From: Heliopora coerulea
Taxonomy: Eukaryota; Cnidaria; Anthozoa; Scleralcyonacea; Helioporidae
Direction: 5' to 3'
DNA length: 64,000 nucleotides
Assembly (NCBI GenBank): GCA_030142905.1
Contig: JASJOG010000484.1
Coordinates: 82,312 to 146,311, forward strand
This document shows, in pieces, positions 42,177 to 54,687 of this stretch. Numbering within the stretch: position 1 is the stretch's first letter; each line of letters starts with the position of its first letter. The translations under genes were made by a program, and so were the position numbers. The notes beneath the pieces are model-generated. The model had not been told where the DNA came from and searched no databases. It worked only from the letters and a program-made list of their open reading frames with translations.

Positions 42177-43970
42177 GTAAGCTGTCTTCTTCTTCTGCAA
42201 ACTAGTAGTCTAGCAGCGAAAATTTGCCCTTAATTACTGGTGTGATTTACTTAAGGTTGGGTTCTGTCTAAGTTGAAACTACATAGAGCAAAAATTTGAA
42301 ATCTCTGTCTAATTGGGCTACAAAACAGAATCGCCTCGCTAAGTCAATCTAATGTATGCCTATGGCGTGTGCTTCTCTGTTACGTCCTCTTGTGCATCCA
42401 GGTCATTGCATGTTCTCTTATTCCTGCTTATTCGGCTCATAAACATCGGGGAGAAGGTGATGCCTGTTCGAATCGTGGCTTACTTCTTATGTACAAGAAA
42501 ATCATATGGTTCCTCAAAACATTCGAGATCAATTAAACATTTCAAACACGAGATATTAAAAAGCTCAAATTTCGCTTTCAGATCTGAGATGCTGTGAAAT
42601 CCTTTTAAACTTGCACATTTGTATTAATTTCTAATTCCTGAATTCGGAATGTTCTTAGCCTTGTCGTAGTAGCCACAACGTTCAAAAGTATCGAGATGGA
42701 TTGGGAGCTTAAGCAAAAGGTAACAAGCTAATCTCTGGCGTAATGAATATTTAAAGGAAAAGTTCAGAACCTTAAGTTCAAGGGCAAAATTCTGAACCTG
42801 ACGAAACTTTGGATATTTAACTGAGTGTAAAGACATCCTACTTAAGGTACTCAGAAAGGCACTCTTCCCGTACTAAAATAAATGCTTTGGATAAGTGAAA
42901 GGCGTTTGAGTGGTCAGATATGTAACATGAGTGTGAAGTTTCCGTGATTGTAAGCTTTATCTAGGATGGGAATAATGTACAATTGCTCTGAGGTTCCGTG
43001 CGTGAGACACTAGGGATACCACAAACGTGGCTGGAAAATGCATTTTTGAGACCCAATAATCAAAGTTTTCCTGTAGTGGAAAAACGGAAATGCCTCAAGG
43101 AAATGCTGTTGGAGGTGCCGCCTCCATTCTATTATGAAAATCGGAGATCCTTAGCTATCGGCCAAAATGTGAAACTTTCAATGGGTGGTGGACTGACGAA
43201 ATTTAAATAACAAAAAACTGACGCTTACAGCAAAACCCTTCATCAGTGTCAAATGTAAAGTAAGATGCAAACAAATAAAGACTTGTTAGTGCGTAGAGGA
43301 GTGGTATAAAAGAAAGGTGACCAATTAAAATGCACGAGGAGTTGACAAAGCAGTTGACTAGGTATAGAAGTGGGGAATTCTTTAGTTGTTTCTGTCCTCG
43401 ATAAGCAAACGTACAAGGAAAGGAGCTTACAAATAAACAAACTAACCAGCTGGATGAATGGTAAATTAGTACTCTATGAATTTTTAGTGTACTATGAATT
43501 TATAAATCAATGCTAAATGCCATATAAGTGCTTAAAAAACTTCATTTTTAAAACTTTGTGCGCGAATGAACGTCTCAAGGGGTCAGTTTTTAAGCCATTT
43601 AAAAAACCTTGCAGTATGTGCTTTATCGGATCTGATGGAGCACTCCTACTCGTTTTTTAAATACTACTCAATGAGCTATGAATTTATAGATGCTATATGA
43701 ATGTACAAATACGCTGCATTGCTGTATATTTACTAAGTGCTAAACAAGTACTCTAACAAGTTTAAAATTAGGTAAAGCAAATGGGTGATGTAAAAATGGA
43801 ATAAAAGCAAACAAACTAAATTTATGTCGTCCATGCTAAATAAAGTATTGATTTTCTTGCCTTTATTGCTTTCCTTCATGCAACTTTTGACAAGTTAGAG
43901 TTTTAATTTAGCTAGGGTAATGAAACTGATCGTTCGCTCTTACTACTCTTTGGTGTACTGTTTCTTTACT
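42177..43970. other. ARL8 intron sequence, no gene recognised
   Basis: Only short ORFs without support. AT-rich intron sequence up to the Tc1 insertion. Confidence 0.6.
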
Positions 43971-43972
43971 TA

Positions 43973-45382
43973 CAGCCTGGGACAAAAGTTTAAGACCACC
44001 CCTAAAAATCCCTTTGTATTCCCCTACTGGTATTCAGTGACTGCATCACCAAACGTTATGTATTGCATTAGCAGCGCATTGCACTAATTGTTCACTTTCT
44101 AGATAATCATTCACTGATCGTTACAGTTATTTGAATAGAGTAGTGTCTTTTTGTAATTTGCTCCTGTTTGAAATTCCCTGATAATGGGTAAAAGTCATCT
44201 CTCACAGCAGTTCAGAGGGCACAAATTGTTATTCTCCAAAAGGAAGGCTATTCAGAAAGGCAAATTTGTAAAAAAATGACTTGTAGCAAGACTGCAGTTC
44301 ACAATTCCATTGTAAAATTTAAGAAATCTGGTTCATACGAAGACAAAAACCGGTCTGTACGACCTCGCAAAACCACATCCAGGGACGACCACCTCATAAG
44401 GCTAACAGCTGTCCGGTCACCAACAAGTTCTTGAAAGAAAATTCGTTCATCACTCCTTTCAACCGGTACGGATGTCAGTTCGAAAACTGTTAGTCGACGT
44501 TTGGCCAGGGACTTTGGGTTAAAATCATGTAAACCTGCCAAGAAACCACGGCTTACCCCTACAATGAAGGTCAAACGACTAGCCTTTGCAAAAAGACATA
44601 TGAATTGGGCCACTGAACAGTGGAGCCAAGTGCTATTTTCTGATGAGTCCAGTATCCAACAGTTCGCTACACCCAACCACAAAGTTTGAAGACCGCTTGG
44701 AAAACGTTATGATGAGCGGTATACACGACAGACTGTCAAACACCCACCTAACATCATGATATGGGGTGCTATGTCCGTCAAAGGAACAGCTGGGCTGTTT
44801 TTCTTACCAAAAGGGACGACTATGAATGGACAAAAATATGTTGCTTTGATGAAAGAAAAGTTGGAGTTACACATGAACGAGCATAACTGCACGATTTTTA
44901 TGCACGATGTTGCACCTTGTCATAGATCAAAGATTGTCAAGGAATTTTTGAAGAACAAGAAGATTCAAGTCCTGGACTGGCCAGGCAACAGTCCAGATCT
45001 CAACCCCATAGAGAACTTGTGGAACATTCTGAAGAACAAGGTTGCCGACAAGCACCCCAACAGTGTCAAGGATCTTGAGGAAGCCATTAAAAATGTTTGG
45101 GTACATGAACTATCCTCCGAGTATTGCTGTAATGTGATTGAAAGTATGGCAAGACGCCTGGAGTTGGTGATTAAAAACAAGGGTGGTCATACTAAATACT
45201 AACTCTAAAATAATAAATACTAATTAGTTCAGCATTTTCATGTATGAATGGTGTAAATATGTTTCACTTGAACACTTGTTAAAAAGTAATATCGGCAATA
45301 AAGTTTATTGATCTACTTAATGTACAATTTCGTTGTTTTTAATAAAATATCCATGGTGGTCTTAAACTTTTGTCCCAGACTG
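43973..45382 (+). mobile_element. Tc1-like transposon with 28-bp terminal inverted repeats
   Basis: Starts cagcctgggacaaaagttta and ends in its inverted copy; the 28-bp ends differ at one base. TA lies on both sides (43971-43972 and 45383-45384). Total 1410 bp, the usual Tc1 length. It lies in the ARL8 intron between exons at 42109 and 46865. Confidence 0.95.
44184..45202 (+). pseudogene. Tc1-like DD34E transposase (broken)
   Basis: ATG 44184 starts the frame; a frameshift at about 44208 leads to the helix-turn-helix part (RAQIVILQKEGYSERQICKK and SKTAVHNSIVKFKKSGS). In-frame TGA codons lie at 44432-44434 and 44687-44689. The catalytic core is recognisable: VLFSDES (first Asp), FMHDVAPCHRSK (second Asp) and SPDLNPIENLWN (Glu). 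The C-terminus is intact to 45202. All three catalytic residues remain, but the gene is dead. Confidence 0.93.
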
Positions 45383-45384
45383 TA

Positions 45385-46864
45385 CTTGATTTTGGACTAG
45401 TTGATTGTTTTTTGACTAGTTGATTGTTTTTTGACCGTTAACTTCCAGTCGTACATAACTGCCCAATTTAATATATGCAAATAAAATGCATAAACAAGGT
45501 ATCAGTAGAATTTGAACAGGATTTTGAATTTATTGAATGATTTAAAGTTTTTTAGAAACACCTCGGGTCTAAAGGGCTAACACGGCGATTGAGAACTTTA
45601 CGTATAAGATAAAACATATTTCGAGGAATAGTGCTTTCTTGAGAACTCGAAATACGAGTCAAGAATAAGACGAAATTTTGGTTGAAACTGATATTTCGAC
45701 TTCGTTTCATAGTAATTTCTATTTAACTTCTTTCCTTTGCATAATTTTTGGCAATTTACTGTTCGCGTTTGTCATGGACGGATAAAAATATTACCTTGTT
45801 CATTTTTATTCATTTTTTCTCGACTCTTTTCCTTTTATTGAATATTAGGCCAGTCAGTGTTTTTGCATAGGAGGTGTAAAAACATTTATACGTTAATTTA
45901 GGAATTCTTTTAGATTCTTATTATTCTGCCCCCACCTATTACCATCCACAGCCTTTAATGCTGGCTTGTCTCTCTTCTGAAAAGCAATAGAAACAGCAAT
46001 GACTAACCTACTTCTGTATGTCAATAATTTTGTCAACTATTCGTGTATTCTAATTCATCACCTTTATTTTATGGTACTCTTCCATGCTTATGTAAGGCTT
46101 CGTTTGCTTCCATTTTACTTTACGTTTCACTCTGATGAATAGCTTTTTCTCGAACGCTAGTTCTTTTGGAAAATTTTTGCCGTCCAATTTAGTTTCATGT
46201 CTCAAAAGTGCGTTCACACCTGGTAATCTGTGAGAAAGCGTCAGTTTTTCTCCATGATAACACTTTTCTATAACTCTGGAATTGTGAGGTTAAACAATCG
46301 CTTTTTATCATTTACTTGTTGTAAAGTTAGATGACTATGTGAACAGAAAATATCTATGACATTCAGAAATGTCAAAACGACTTAACAAAGTTAAGTAGAC
46401 TTGACTTAACTTTGTAAGGTAAGGGTTAATCAATGGTCACGAGTGTTATAAAGGATTTAACATCGCGAGTGAAGCTTAATCTCATGACTCACCCACTATG
46501 AAATCGTTCCTTCATTTTAAAGTCGAAGAGACGTTGGTCGTTAGAAATTAAGATATTCTCTCATTAGTATGAAATTAAACCGTTTATCTCACTATTTTCA
46601 AAAGAGAGCAGTGTGGTAAGTAGTTGTCGAACTCTTTAGAAAGGTTATCATACTCCTGAATTCTAATTATTTGAATAAAGGATTTAACGCTTCTGTTGAA
46701 GCAATGAATTGTGGGTGTGTCATGAGATAAGTAGTCTTAAACTTAAGACGACTCGCCTTTGACTGGTGCTTGTATATTCTATACAACACTGCTGCTAATG
46801 TTGTAAACATTACTTAAGACATAAGGAATATGAAGACTCTCTTTCATACTTCTTTTTTGTTTAG
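45385..46864. other. ARL8 intron sequence, no gene recognised
   Basis: Contains a duplicated 23-bp word 'tagttgattgttttttgac' (45399-45435) and palindromic 'cttaacaaagttaag' words near 46381. No credible ORF. Confidence 0.6.
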
Positions 46865-46935
46865 AAATCTTCCGTCGATTCAAGACAGAGAAATATGCTG
46901 TTATTCTATTTCGTGCAAAGAGAAACAAAACATAG
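46865..46935 (+). CDS. ARL8: ARL8 small GTPase, exon with SxK motif region
   Basis: After acceptor 'tttgtttag' and before donor 'gtatgt'. It encodes [20 protein letters not shown] and then QNI, the ARL8 stretch around the SCKEK motif that contacts the base. The first base completes the codon split after the previous exon and the last G starts the next codon. The final exon (expected ITLQWLIQH-like) was not seen downstream. Confidence 0.93.
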
Positions 46936-48395
46936 GTATGTCGTTTTCAGGTTTTACTCTCTTTTTAACTTAGTTCACAGTGGTTACTATTCATATGTTA
47001 CCTCATCGTATTGCTGGATAGCTTGTGCACAATAGCTCTGATAACCGAAACAATGGTCTCCAGGTCGTTTATCAGGACGAAAAGCAATCTCGGATAACCT
47101 CGTGTCGCTGAAAATAAATCTTCGGTTTTCTGCAGCGAAATCACGCGGCTTAAGGCGGGTTTCCCTTTGGTGCACCACTTCACCCGAGCGACTGTTGTAT
47201 TGTTAAAATTCAGTAGATTTCTACTTGGTTGTACCTGAGAGCCCGAAGACACAAGAGAGAAGTCGCGCGCGTGACATTTTACCACAAATGGAAATCCACC
47301 TTTACAAAGGAGAGCGGTGCGCGTGATAACTGGTGACTTTTATGATTTTCGTTCCACTAATATACTAGAAAAAGTCGGTTAGCAAGTGACAAGATTCGAA
47401 GTATTCGTCCACAATGACATTTAAAGCATTAAATAAACCACCAAATTATTATGTTGACTTGTCCACAACTTGTGAAAATGAGAACTACAATTTACAAAGT
47501 AATGATATCGAGCCTATCTAGACTGGGCGGGAGGCGGAAAGTGCCCGCGCTGCATTTAGATGTTTATATCTCAAACATTGCAAACCTCCCGAGGCTTGAG
47601 GGGACATTTAATCACTAACTTCCCTCATGTCATGGTGTTACTCACAATAGCTAAGTTGTTTTTATGTACTATATGTGTATTGTTAGGTAAATAATTTAAA
47701 TATATATGTATATAGGTACATACATTCGTTTGTTTTATTTTCTAAATGTGTTGGCATTTCTAAATGTGTATTTGCCGTCGACTCAGATTCTTCTGCTGAC
47801 GTTATCCAAACCATTTTCGCAATTTCTTAAAGAAGTAAATTACCTATCAGAAGCGTTTGTTTTTGGAGCAAGCCTCATCGCAAAGAAATTTAGTAATCAT
47901 GCAAGGATCATGAAAGGAATATTTTTCAAAGTAATTCTTATTATTATTAATGTGTAGTGTTATTAGTAACTTTCGTAGATCACTTGGTTTTGTGATGTAA
48001 GACGTCGAATGTTTAACAGATTTTGTAGCATGAATTAAGATGTTCCTGTATATTCTACTAGATTTAAAATAAAATGACTTAGCTCGAGTCGGGACTAGAT
48101 TGTAATTATATTAACTGAGGGTGTACCAATTACTCGTATTTTATTTTTTCCTTGAATCCGCATTATATTCTGTGTTCATTATTTTGAATTTAAAATATTC
48201 ATCCAACATACACCATCCTATCTCAGCCGCGTTTATGTAAATTCTTTCTCGCTGTTCAACCAAATAACTGTGCCTGTTCTATGTCAATTAACAATCGCAC
48301 AGCTTTTTGGGATTCATGTGTATTGGCAAGCATGAATGCGACTAACTACGATTGACAATAGAAATTTCGTTAATATGTTTTCTTCATTGCATTTC
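46936..48395. other. No gene recognised; expected to be ARL8 intron or 3' flank
   Basis: GC-richer stretch at 46990-47330 with only unsupported minus-strand ORFs. Otherwise AT-rich and featureless. Confidence 0.5.
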
Positions 48396-48975
48396 ATTCC
48401 TTTTTTTCTTTTTTATCCCTTTCTTTCTTTTTTTTTCTTCCTTCTTTCCTTCCATTGTTCCTCCCTCCCTTCCTTCCTTCCTTCCTTCCTTCCTTCCTTC
48501 CTCCCTCCCTCCCTTCCTTCCTTCCTTCCTTCATTTCTTATTTCCTTCGTTTCTTTCCTCCTTCCTTCCCTCTTTCCTTCCCTCCTTTCTTCCCTCCTTT
48601 CTTCCTTCCTTTCTTCCCCCCTTTCTTCCTTTCTTTCTTACTTTCTTTGTTTCTTTGTTTCTTTCCATTCTTTCTTTCTTCCTTTCTTTCTATGTTTTTG
48701 CTGTCTTTCTATATCTTTCTATTTTCTTTCCCTTTTAATTTCTTCCTTCCTTTATACCTTTCATTCATTCTTTCCGCCTTTTTTATTTCTTTCCTCCTTA
48801 CAACCTTTCTTTTTCTTTCTTTCTCTCTTTCATTCTTTCTTCTCTTCCTTTCTCTCTCTTTCTTTCTTCCTTTCTTCTTCTCTTTTTTTCTTTCTCTCCT
48901 TTCTTTCTTTCTCTCTTTTCTTCCTTTCTCTCTGTCTTTCTTTCTTTCATTCTTTCGGATTTTTTTTTCTCCCCT
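48396..48975. repeat. Polypyrimidine microsatellite tract
   Basis: About 580 bases almost entirely C and T on the plus strand, built of ttcc, cctt and ttct words, purest between 48460 and 48680. All three forward frames are open only because of this composition (Phe/Leu/Ser/Pro). It may form triplex DNA. Confidence 0.97.
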
Positions 48976-49993
48976 GTTTTTAAGTGTTGAAATTGAGCCT
49001 GAGTCTCACGTTTCAAAGTATCAGTCTCAGGAGATCAAAAACAATATTCTGAACATTTTAATTCCAACGTTTTAATATGCGCTAAAATAAATACATTATA
49101 CGATATGTAATTGCAGAGTAAACATTCGTATTTTACTTGTCATCGATCGTTACAGTCTCATTGATAAAGAGCGAAAATATCATACACGTCACAGTTTTCT
49201 CTCAAAAAACATAAGACTGGATTTGGCACATAACCATTTCAAGATTCAAATACGCGGGTGGAAGAATACACCCATGGCGTCAGCCTTCCAAAATAAAAAT
49301 GCTCCGCGGTTACTGCTTTACTAGGACAGTCTTTAAAAATATGACCTTTGATACCTTAACCATAGCCTGTGACGGAATCTAATGGGGTATCTAATTTCAT
49401 TATTTGGTCTGATCTCAGTTTAGTGTTAAATTTTTAATGAACAAAAGCGTTTATCGTTTTACAGTAAAGTTTCTCCTGTGAGTGCGAGGGAGAAGCATCC
49501 CATGATGCTTTAGTACAATTTTAATTTATGCTAATTTATGAAAACATACCCAACATAATTGATAAATTTGTCTTACCAATTTTGGGAGGAGTACCACCGA
49601 GGAGGGCTGGATCAAGCATGCATGCGTTCATTAACTTTTCCTGGCCCTCCAATGAGGGCCAGCCCTTCGGAGTGCATATGAAAAATTTCACATGCAAACG
49701 AAAAGAAATTTTACAAGGAATTACACAGACAGGCGAGATATTGACAAAAATAGCTAGCTCTACTAGGAGAGTTGGCTCGCTTCCAAATAAACATCACCTT
49801 ATTGCATGGTTAGACAGCCGATGAGCTCGCCTCATTTTCACGTGCAGAATGGATGACGAACTCAGCCATGAAATAAAGACAAATACAGATTTGTGTTTTC
49901 TAATTCAGAGGTTGGTAACTGCCTTGACTAGTCTCGAAGAATTCCAGCCTTTCGCGCAAAGGTCCTTTGTCAGAGAAAGATACGTGTAGGATA
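48976..49993. other. No gene recognised
   Basis: Holds a GC-rich inverted pair 'tggccctccaatgagggcca' near 49642. No supported ORF. The left end of the XPG-type transposon follows. Confidence 0.5.
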
Positions 49994-50345
49994 GACCCGG
50001 AGCCCAGAGGTGGGAGCCTAGCTGAAAAAGTAACCTATCTTTATGCACACAACAGTGATCTACATACACGGTTTTGTACGGAAATGGACGTCTGCCTGAC
50101 ACACACAGGTGGATATGGTCAGGGGGGGCCAGAGAAGTGGTCAAAAAATTGAGCTAGATCAGCTCACAAGGAAACCCGATTAAACCAAGTGCAAAATGTT
50201 TGCCATGGTACTAGCTATTATAAATCACCACTGACAGACATTTTCAGCAGGGGTGTGGGTCTGCCAGACGACTTTAAATGCCAGCCAAAAAAATGAAATA
50301 GACCAGCTCATAAGAAAACCAGTGATAAATGTTAAATGGTAAGGG
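49994..50345 (+). repeat. Left terminal inverted repeat of XPG-type transposon
   Basis: Inverted relative to 58915-59657. It holds the outer unique part (to about 50145) and then a little more than one subrepeat ('gagctagatcagctcac' ... 'agacattttcagcag' ... 'gaccagctcataag'). Confidence 0.85.
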
Positions 50346-52987
50346 AGACAAAGATTCGTACCATGAACGTAGCAAATGAAACGGGCCAAGAGTATGCAGT
50401 TGTAACATATGATTTGCAGGTTGCCTTGAAAGCCTACTCAATACAAGCCATCGAAACCCCATTATTTGACAAGTTTGTTGGTAATGCTAGGCCATTTCCA
50501 CATCAAGCTGGCGTTCTTCGGAGCAGTCGGTACATTTATAAATGAAAGTGGAATCGAATTCATCCTTAGCGAAGTTGACATCTTGGCCGAAGGTTCAATG
50601 ACGGGGTTTATCAAGGGAAAGTTCTATAACAGATGCTCGCGAGTCCATGAACTACTGGCAAATGTCTTGGAACAAAAGATGTACGAATGCTTTCTCTTGG
50701 ATATACCTGAAGAAGACCAAGATTTCTTCTAACAAGTGATGTCTACAGTATCTGTGGACCCCACACGAGCAAAAGAGCACCTAGCAAATACAGTTGTGGC
50801 CAATCAGCTGGAGAAATACGAGGAGTACTTCCTGCAGGTTCTCGATGGAAATCTCGGGTCAACTGCTCAGTTTTGGGCCATTTACATCTTTCTTATCAAT
50901 CGTCTCCACAGGGAGCTACAGAGGTGTATTAAAACGAACGACATTGGTGGCTACATTCAAGTATTTCCAACACTGCTGGTGGTTTACTTCGCCCTGAACC
51001 GACCAAACTACGCTAGATGGGGCACACTGTTTCTGCATAAGATGAAAAGTGCTGACCAGAAGATGCGTGAGATATTGGAAAAAGGTGCGTTTTCCATAAG
51101 ACGCACAAAGAAGAGCTACAGCAGATCGTGCTGTCGATCTTTCCTTGGAGCAGACCGTGAATCGCGATTCTGCATCTAGAATGAAGGGAATTGTGTCTTT
51201 CCGAAATTCTGAAAACGCAATGCGACGTTGGTCATTGAGTTTGACGCAGAGGGCTACAGCAGTTACTGAGTTGAGGACATTAGCGGGACTTGAACTGGAG
51301 GAAACTGCATCTACTCAATGCCGCTATTCAAAAATTAAGAAAGACAATAGTCAGATGGCAGAATTGAGTGCAAAAATTGACGAATTTTGCAATCCATTCA
51401 GAGATGATGCTCCAGCATCCTTAGTGAATGTTGCAACCGGTAAAGCAGCATCAAAAGCTACCGAATCCTATTTGCTAAATGTGCTGAAAAGAGGTCAAGA
51501 CGAACGAGATAGATTTCAAGATAAATGGAACACCAACAGCAGTCGATTTCTTGAACCTGTGAAACGCACGCGTGTACAGAACTTCGCTGCTGAAAATGTG
51601 AACAAGAAGCTACCCGCCTAACAGAAAACCAAGGCAAACGCGGAGAGCCTGAGGGACATGTTTGTACGTATGCTAGTAGTCGTTTCAGAGAAGACACCAT
51701 TTGACCTTCGGAAGATTATCTCCTATTCAATTACGATGTACCCTCTCGCACTTGCTCACTGTGACGGGACGCATGTGAAAACCAAAAAATCAGCGTTTCT
51801 TAAAAAGCTCGAGTCCTTCCAGACGAAGAAAATCACAGAAGCTGATCTGCCCATGAGTTATGTACAGATCTACGATGGAGGACTTCTTGTACATGCCATT
51901 ATCTCGCAAATGGCCACGGGAGCATCGTATGCTTCCATTGCTCGAACCATGCTGTCAGTTGTACATGTATATTCAGGCAGAGCTTACGAAGTACATGTTT
52001 GCTTTGATAAGTACGAACAAAACTCCAAAAAGGATAGCGAGAGAAAGTTGCGGAGTGAAGTTGACTCAATATATACAATAACCGGCCCAGATCAGATAAT
52101 CAGGCAGAGCGGAAAGAAACTTCTCACGAATGCAGCATTCAAGAATGAACTTGCCAAGTTTCTCTTGAAAGAGTGGAGGAAGAGCAATTACTAGAAAATC
52201 TTTGGCGGAAAGACCTTACTTGCTTCTTCCGGGGGCGAGTGTTTCCAGTACTTTCCTGACGAGCACTGCAATATCACTGTAACCAGCACATCATACCTCC
52301 AAGGCGACCATGAAGAAGCCGATACGCTGATTGCTTTCTACGTGGCAAATGCTTCTGACGGAAATGTCATTGTTAGGGCATCCGACACTGACGTCTTAGT
52401 GATACTTACTGGTGCTGTTGGACAGAAAAATCGAGAAGCCATATCTACGCCTAACATCATCGTGGACTCTGGCATGGCAAACAACCGGAGGTACATCAAC
52501 GTGACCAACATTGCTGACGTCCTCAAAGAGCGTAATCCTGGTCTTTCTAGGGCACTGCTGGGATACCATGTCTTCACTGGATGTGACTTCACGTCGGCCT
52601 TTCATAGGTAGGCACCTATATAGAGCATGTATTTTTTATTTTGATAAAAAAACAGTTAAAAATCACACAACCCAAATAATGAAGATTATGAAGTAGAGAA
52701 AGTTGTTGAAGGAAATACATTGGTGGTCAACGATTGGAACCTATTTTCTCAATCCTGATGGTTTAACCTCAAACTTTTGTTTCATTTTTTAGAAAATGGC
52801 AAAACTAAACCGTTCTCCATAGTTGATAAAGACAAGTCTGGTTGCTACGTTAACTTTTTCATCGGTATGGGTGATCTCCCATATGATTGCGATACTGCAT
52901 CACACTATCCAAATCCTTAAAAACGTCTTTGTACACCTTAGTGAAAAGTTGACTTCGGAGGAACGTTTGGAGAATCTGTGTGTGAAG

Positions 52988-54676
52988 ATGAGGACGCCAG
53001 AGTTGACACTGTCTTGAGTGGGAGACTTTGAGTCACTGAAGGAGTTTGCAAATACGAACTTGAAATCGGATGGTGAGTGGAGTTCCCCTGGAGGAGACAA
53101 GAAAGTTTTTACATATACCGATGGGCTCACGACTATCTCTTGGCGAAAGAGTAAAAAAGCATTGAAAATTGAGGCTAAGGAGATTAACAGACTAAAGCTT
53201 AAACTGTGTTCGTTGGTCTGCGAAAGTGTCTTTGAAGGTGAACATGCCTTGACTGAAGCCGTGAACCATAACGAGAATCTCTCTTGCTCGTGCAAATGTA
53301 ATGAACTATTGGTCGATGTCGAGGGTACTAAGCTGGATGTGACTATTGCTGAGAAGGAGATTAGGCATAACACTAATTCTATACAGAATATTGAGAACGG
53401 CCTTAAAAAAATACGCCAAGAAATTGACCAGATGAAGAAGAAATCCCTTGAAATTCATCAACAGTATGCCATGTTAATTTCATCATCATTTGAATATTCA
53501 AATGCTGAAGATAAGGAAAACCCAAGGGAAAAGAATCGGCGATATAATAACTCAAATTCTACAAAAGATGTCGCCATTAATGAAAGAATTATCTCCAAGT
53601 CACTCCACCGTGGAGAGAATCACAATCCTAGTATTAACACATCCGTTCCAAACTCAGTTGCAGGTCAGTTAGATGAATATAGAGAAAAGCATCGACAAAG
53701 GCATAGGCGGGCTGATGCACTTTGGATAGAACCAAAGCGAACACGTCCTTCCGCAACGTTATTAGTCAACGAAACCCAAAATTATGAATTACCGATTCGT
53801 ATAAACCGTTATGAATCTCTACCAGATGAAGTGGCCCGTGTATGGCCAGCTTTTGACCAAGGAGTACATGACGAATGCATCAGCTCACAATATACGTTCA
53901 AAAGTCAGATCGCCAGCTACAGAGCAGCACATCAGCTTAAGCATAAAAAAACTACAAAAATGAATAAGAAACGAAATATCGAGCTGTCTCGACAGCATGA
54001 GCAACCAAGTACTAACGAAAGGAGAGTTCTACTGGTCGGCGACTCGATGATTAAACATATCCAACACACGAAAATTGAAAGACCATTTCGTGGGAAAGCA
54101 ACTTGTCAAGTTTACAGTGGAGCAACCTTGAAAGACATACAAAACAAGATTATAGGAGGAAACAATTGTCAAGAATACAGCGCGATGGTGATACACGTTG
54201 GTACGAATGACCTAGCAAAAGATGATGCTGTAACCGTTCCTAAAAGGTTAGAAGGATTCATTCAAGACGCACAGCAATTCATAAATACGATTGCCATCTC
54301 TGGTGTCATTAAGAGGGAAGATGGTAGAGTAACCGAGGGAAGAATTTACCTTTATAATGATCTCACTAAAGAATTGTATAGAAAACTGAATGTTCATTAC
54401 ATCGATAACAACAACATTCATGGATCATACTTGAATGGGTCCAAACTACACCTGAACAGAATTGGAGACAAAGCCCTTGGTAAAAATTTTTGTTCCTATC
54501 TGAGATCAATACGTCAAGGTACTGACACCCACCATCCTTATGGTGACGAGCAAAATTTTTTCTTCAAGAGACATACAAACCATGCCCCGCTTCAAACTCT
54601 AGATATACAACGAGAGCAAGCCAAGAGCTGGAGAAGATATCTCGAGTATGTACATCATGTAACAACGATGAATTAG
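52988..54676 (+). pseudogene. LINE ORF1 with SGNH esterase domain (one early stop)
   Basis: The likely ATG is at 52988, followed by an in-frame TGA at 53015-53017; the frame is then open to 54676. Domain order: the N-terminal block GDFESLKEF ... GEWSSPGGDKK ... ISWRKSKKAL, a Cys pair region (CSCKCNE), a coiled coil (about residues 110-155), a basic linker, and an SGNH esterase: VLLVGDSMIKHI (Ser), VIHVGTNDLAKDD (Asn), and LHLNRIGDKALGKNF (His-type block V). The protein probably binds element RNA. Downstream ORF2 begins 11 bases after its stop. Confidence 0.82.
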
Positions 54677-54687
54677 CTGAAGAAGGT

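Noticed and set aside
46987..47285. Minus-strand ORFs of 95 and 63 codons
   Set aside because: No recognisable domain, overlapping frames, and position in the ARL8 intron or flank; no support beyond length.
48336..49075. Three long overlapping plus-strand ORFs (up to 215 codons) rich in Phe, Ser, Leu and Pro
   Set aside because: They are translations of a pyrimidine microsatellite in all three frames, with no motif.
49800..49830. Candidate last exon of ARL8 (HLIAWLDSR)
   Set aside because: Does not match the expected ITLQWLIQH end and lacks a proper acceptor in phase.
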